64,000 bases of DNA, taken from Proteles cristata cristata (Eukaryota > Chordata > Mammalia > Carnivora > Hyaenidae). The translations under genes and the position numbers were made by a program. Location: positions 1,302,001 through 1,366,000 of the forward strand of contig JAESUZ010004534.1 in NCBI GenBank assembly GCA_017311185.1, written 5' to 3'. The notes under the pieces were generated by a model. It worked only from the letters and a program-made list of their open reading frames with translations, did no database searches and was not told the DNA's origin. This document shows, piece after piece, positions 61,870 through 64,000 of the stretch (positions within the stretch are counted from its first letter, which is position 1; the number at the start of each line of letters is the position of its first letter).

Positions 61870-62721
61870 CATCGTCTCTTGGTGAACGTCTACAATGGCC
61901 TCCTGACTGGTCTCCCTGCTGCCACTCTTCCTCACCCCATCTCCACTAGGACATTCTCTACACAGCACTCAGAATGGTCTTTTCAAAGCATGATTCCAGT
62001 TTGCTTAAAATCCTCCAAAGGACTCTCACAATTAGGATAAATTCATCATACAAGCCACTATATGACTGACCTACCTCCGTCACCTCCTAGCACTCCTCTG
62101 TCATTCATTCACTCCAACCACACTGGCCACACCTATCCCTAGACTGTACCAGATATGACTGCAACTCAGAGCTTTCGTTTCAGCCTTCCTTTGGGTGCTA
62201 GTCCCCTAGATTGTCACATGGTGACCTGGGTCACTTTTCTGTTCAAATGCCACATGCTCAGAAATGTCCCTCGTTTTTTTATAAGTAACCAGTTCTCAAT
62301 ACCACCACCACTCTTTATCCTATCATCCTATTTTTCTCCTTTCAGAGCACTTACTGTTCATTGGACTTATCTATTTCTTTTTTTATTATTTTTTTTATTT
62401 TTTTATTTTTGAAAGAGAGCATGAGTAAGCAAGGGGCAGAGAGAGGGAGAGAGTGTGCAGAGACTGGAGTAGGGCTCAAGCTTACCTGAAGTGGGGCTCA
62501 AGCTCACGAATGGTGAGATCATGACCTGAGCCGAGGTCAGATGCTTAACTGGCTGAGCCACACAGGCGCCCCTGAACTTATTTCTGTGAACACAGCCAGA
62601 GTGCTCTACTTGGATATGGACACAATGAGGGCAGAGATGTTCACTGTTTAATGAACCCCATATTAAACATAATGGTGTTTAATACCCCAGCATTAAACAG
62701 CACCTGGCACATAGCAGGTAT
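61870..62721 (+). mobile_element. L2 fragment
   Basis: GGCCTCCTGACTGGTCTCCC, AAAATCCTCCAAAGGACTCTC, CACACTGGCCACACC and CAAATGCCACATGCTCAGA follow L2 in order, ending near CACCTGGCACATAGCAGG. A minus-strand SINE (62378-62572) interrupts it and MLT1 abuts it. Confidence 0.75.
62378..62572 (-). mobile_element. CAN-SINE in L2
   Basis: Minus-strand copy with a duplicated GAAGTGGGGCTCAAGC-like unit; ends CACAGGCGCCCC. Confidence 0.88.
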
Positions 62722-63175
62722 CACAGGTTGGATGGTGGCCTCCAAAATGACATGTCCATATCCTAGAACTTGTGGCTATGACCTCTTCTGGAAAAAGGGT
62801 CTTTGCTGATACATTTCGAGATGAGATCATCCTGGATCCTGGTCATGGCTTTAAATCTAAAGACAAATCTCCTTAGAAAAGAAAAAAGAGGAGAGGACAC
62901 ATACAGGGAGAAGAAAGGGAAGGCCATGTGAGGACACAGGCAGAGACGGAACAGATGCAGTCACAAAGTAAGGGATGCCTGCAGCTACTGGACGCTCAGA
63001 GACCAGGAGGCATTCTTCACTAGAGCCTTCAGCATGAGCATGGCCTTCCCAACATCTTGATTTCTAACTTCTAGCCTCCATAACTGTGAAGGAATAAATA
63101 TGTGTGGTTTAAGCCACCAGCTGTGTCCTGTGGATGCTCTGTTAGTTTTCCTGACTGGATTATAAGCCAATATTT
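62722..63175 (+). mobile_element. MLT1 LTR (ERVL-MaLR)
   Basis: GGTTGGATGGTGGCCTCCAAAA, cut here to its landmarks, then GAAAAAGGGTCTTTGCTGAT, GAAGGCCATGTGAGGACAC, CTTCTAGCCTCCATAACTGTG and AATAAATATGTGTGGTTTAAG follow the MLT1 consensus in order. It is old and diverged, with no internal coding region. Confidence 0.8.
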
Positions 63176-63439
63176 TCCAACATTATTAAAATTCACTTTT
63201 ATCTTATTAATACTGATCCCATCACAGTTTTTTTAAATAAAAATGTCAATAGGAATTTAAAATAAATAGTTTTTTAATCATACAACACCCTAGTTTTTCA
63301 AAAAAAAGCATATATTTGCTCCAACTTTTGGAAAGTATCTTCAAAAAACAGCAATATTTCTACATATGAAACTATACCACACTACTGAAAATACTAGAAT
63401 TAAAGACCTTATCAAATTCTTCCTTCAATCTTTTATTTT

Positions 63440-63610
63440 TATTCCTTGACTTCTCTATGCCAGGGACACAGTGAGGGAACACGTTTTGGTTTCTTCTGAT
63501 CCCCTCAGTACATAGCATAGTACCAGGCACTTTGCAGATGCTCCACACTCTTTAAAGGGACAGAGAACTACATCTCCAGGTAAATCAATGAATCAGTGAA
63601 CAAGTGAACT
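63440..63610 (+). mobile_element. L2 3' fragment
   Basis: CCAGGGACACAGTGAGG, ATAGCATAGTACCAGGCAC and the ATCAATGAATCAGTGAA end resemble the L2 3' terminus. Confidence 0.6.
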
Positions 63611-63706
63611 ATACTGGCTCCTTTCAAACCATTCCTCTAAATTCTACTGTCTCTTCATTCTTTTTTCAAATCCGAATGTAGGGCACTAAGATGGAGTGTT
63701 ATACTT

Positions 63707-63880
63707 GGGGCGCCTGGGTGGCTCAGTCAGTTGAGCATCCAACTCTTGATATGGGCTCAGATCATGACCCCAGTGTTCTGGGATCAAGCCCCACTGAGCG
63801 TGGAACCTGCTTAAGATTCTCTCCCTCTGCCCTGCTCATGCTGTAAAACAAATAAACGAAAAAAGAATTTAAAAAGATGG
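63707..63880 (+). mobile_element. CAN-SINE, shortened
   Basis: GGGGCGCCTGGGTGGCTCAG head with part of the CT-rich region lost. Confidence 0.85.
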
Positions 63881-64000
63881 CATATTCAGTTAAGTATTAA
63901 CTTACTATATCCTGCAGAGTTCACAATCAACTTGTACCTCAGATCACCCAAAAACCTGCCACCAATTTCCCTCTTTCTTCCCACGAGCTCAACATGACTC

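Larger units (their letters stand above)
53131..64000 (-). other. PCCA: PCCA intron 1 (partial)
   Basis: This is the 3' part of intron 1, at least 10.9 kb. No exon-1-like or CpG-rich sequence is present up to the right edge, so promoter and start codon lie further right. It contains SINEs, an inverted L1 pair, MER5A, MIR, L2 and MLT1 relics. About 54100-54730, 54960-56460 and 58200-59450 are mostly unique. Confidence 0.8.

Noticed and set aside
53131..64000. PCCA exon 1 or promoter CpG island
   Set aside because: No GC-rich stretch and no sequence like the PCCA N-terminus was found before the right edge.

Overview
The window is a stretch of mammalian nuclear DNA, almost certainly from a felid or a close feliform carnivore. 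The main evidence is more than sixty copies of one tRNA-derived SINE whose head reads GGGGCGCCTGGGTGGCTCAG, the Carnivora CAN-SINE in its feline form. There are also L1, MIR, L2, MLT1, hAT and Tigger relics, low GC, and coding sequence cut into short exons with GT-AG introns. There are no prokaryotic genes, operons, CRISPR arrays or stand-alone RNA genes.

Only one host gene is visible: PCCA, the alpha (biotin carboxylase) subunit of mitochondrial propionyl-CoA carboxylase, on the minus strand. Exons 2 to 6 lie at 53053-53130, 50338-50385, 50161-50229, 5213-5326 and 3350-3403. They total 363 nt (121 codons, human residues about 36-156). They cover the end of the mitochondrial presequence and the start of the biotin-carboxylase domain, including the ANRGEIA and HPGYGFLSEN motifs. 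Every exon is a multiple of three and every intron is phase 0. Exon 1 with the promoter lies beyond 64000, and exon 7 onward lies to the left of position 1.

Layout by region. 1-3349 is intron 6, mostly unique with MIR relics. 3404-5212 is intron 5. 5327-50160 is the 44.8-kb intron 4, packed with SINEs. Within it are a nearly full-length dead L1 (about 27575-35215) carrying eight SINEs, a Tigger2-like transposon holding a decayed RPSA retrocopy (24114-25221), LTR relics near 22.8-23.6 kb and 47.5-48.5 kb, and a repeat-poor island at about 35.9-38.1 kb. 50230-50337 is a 108-bp intron 3. 50386-53052 is intron 2. 53131-64000 is part of intron 1.

No new biological system was found. The items most worth checking are a SINE that looks circularly permuted inside a perfect 18-bp target-site duplication (38091-38341), two opposed L1 3' ends sharing one short duplication (53611-54100), an LTR-like block with an internal 167-bp duplication and a perfect hairpin (47528-48470), and young SINEs that place splice-acceptor-like sequences on the PCCA sense strand.
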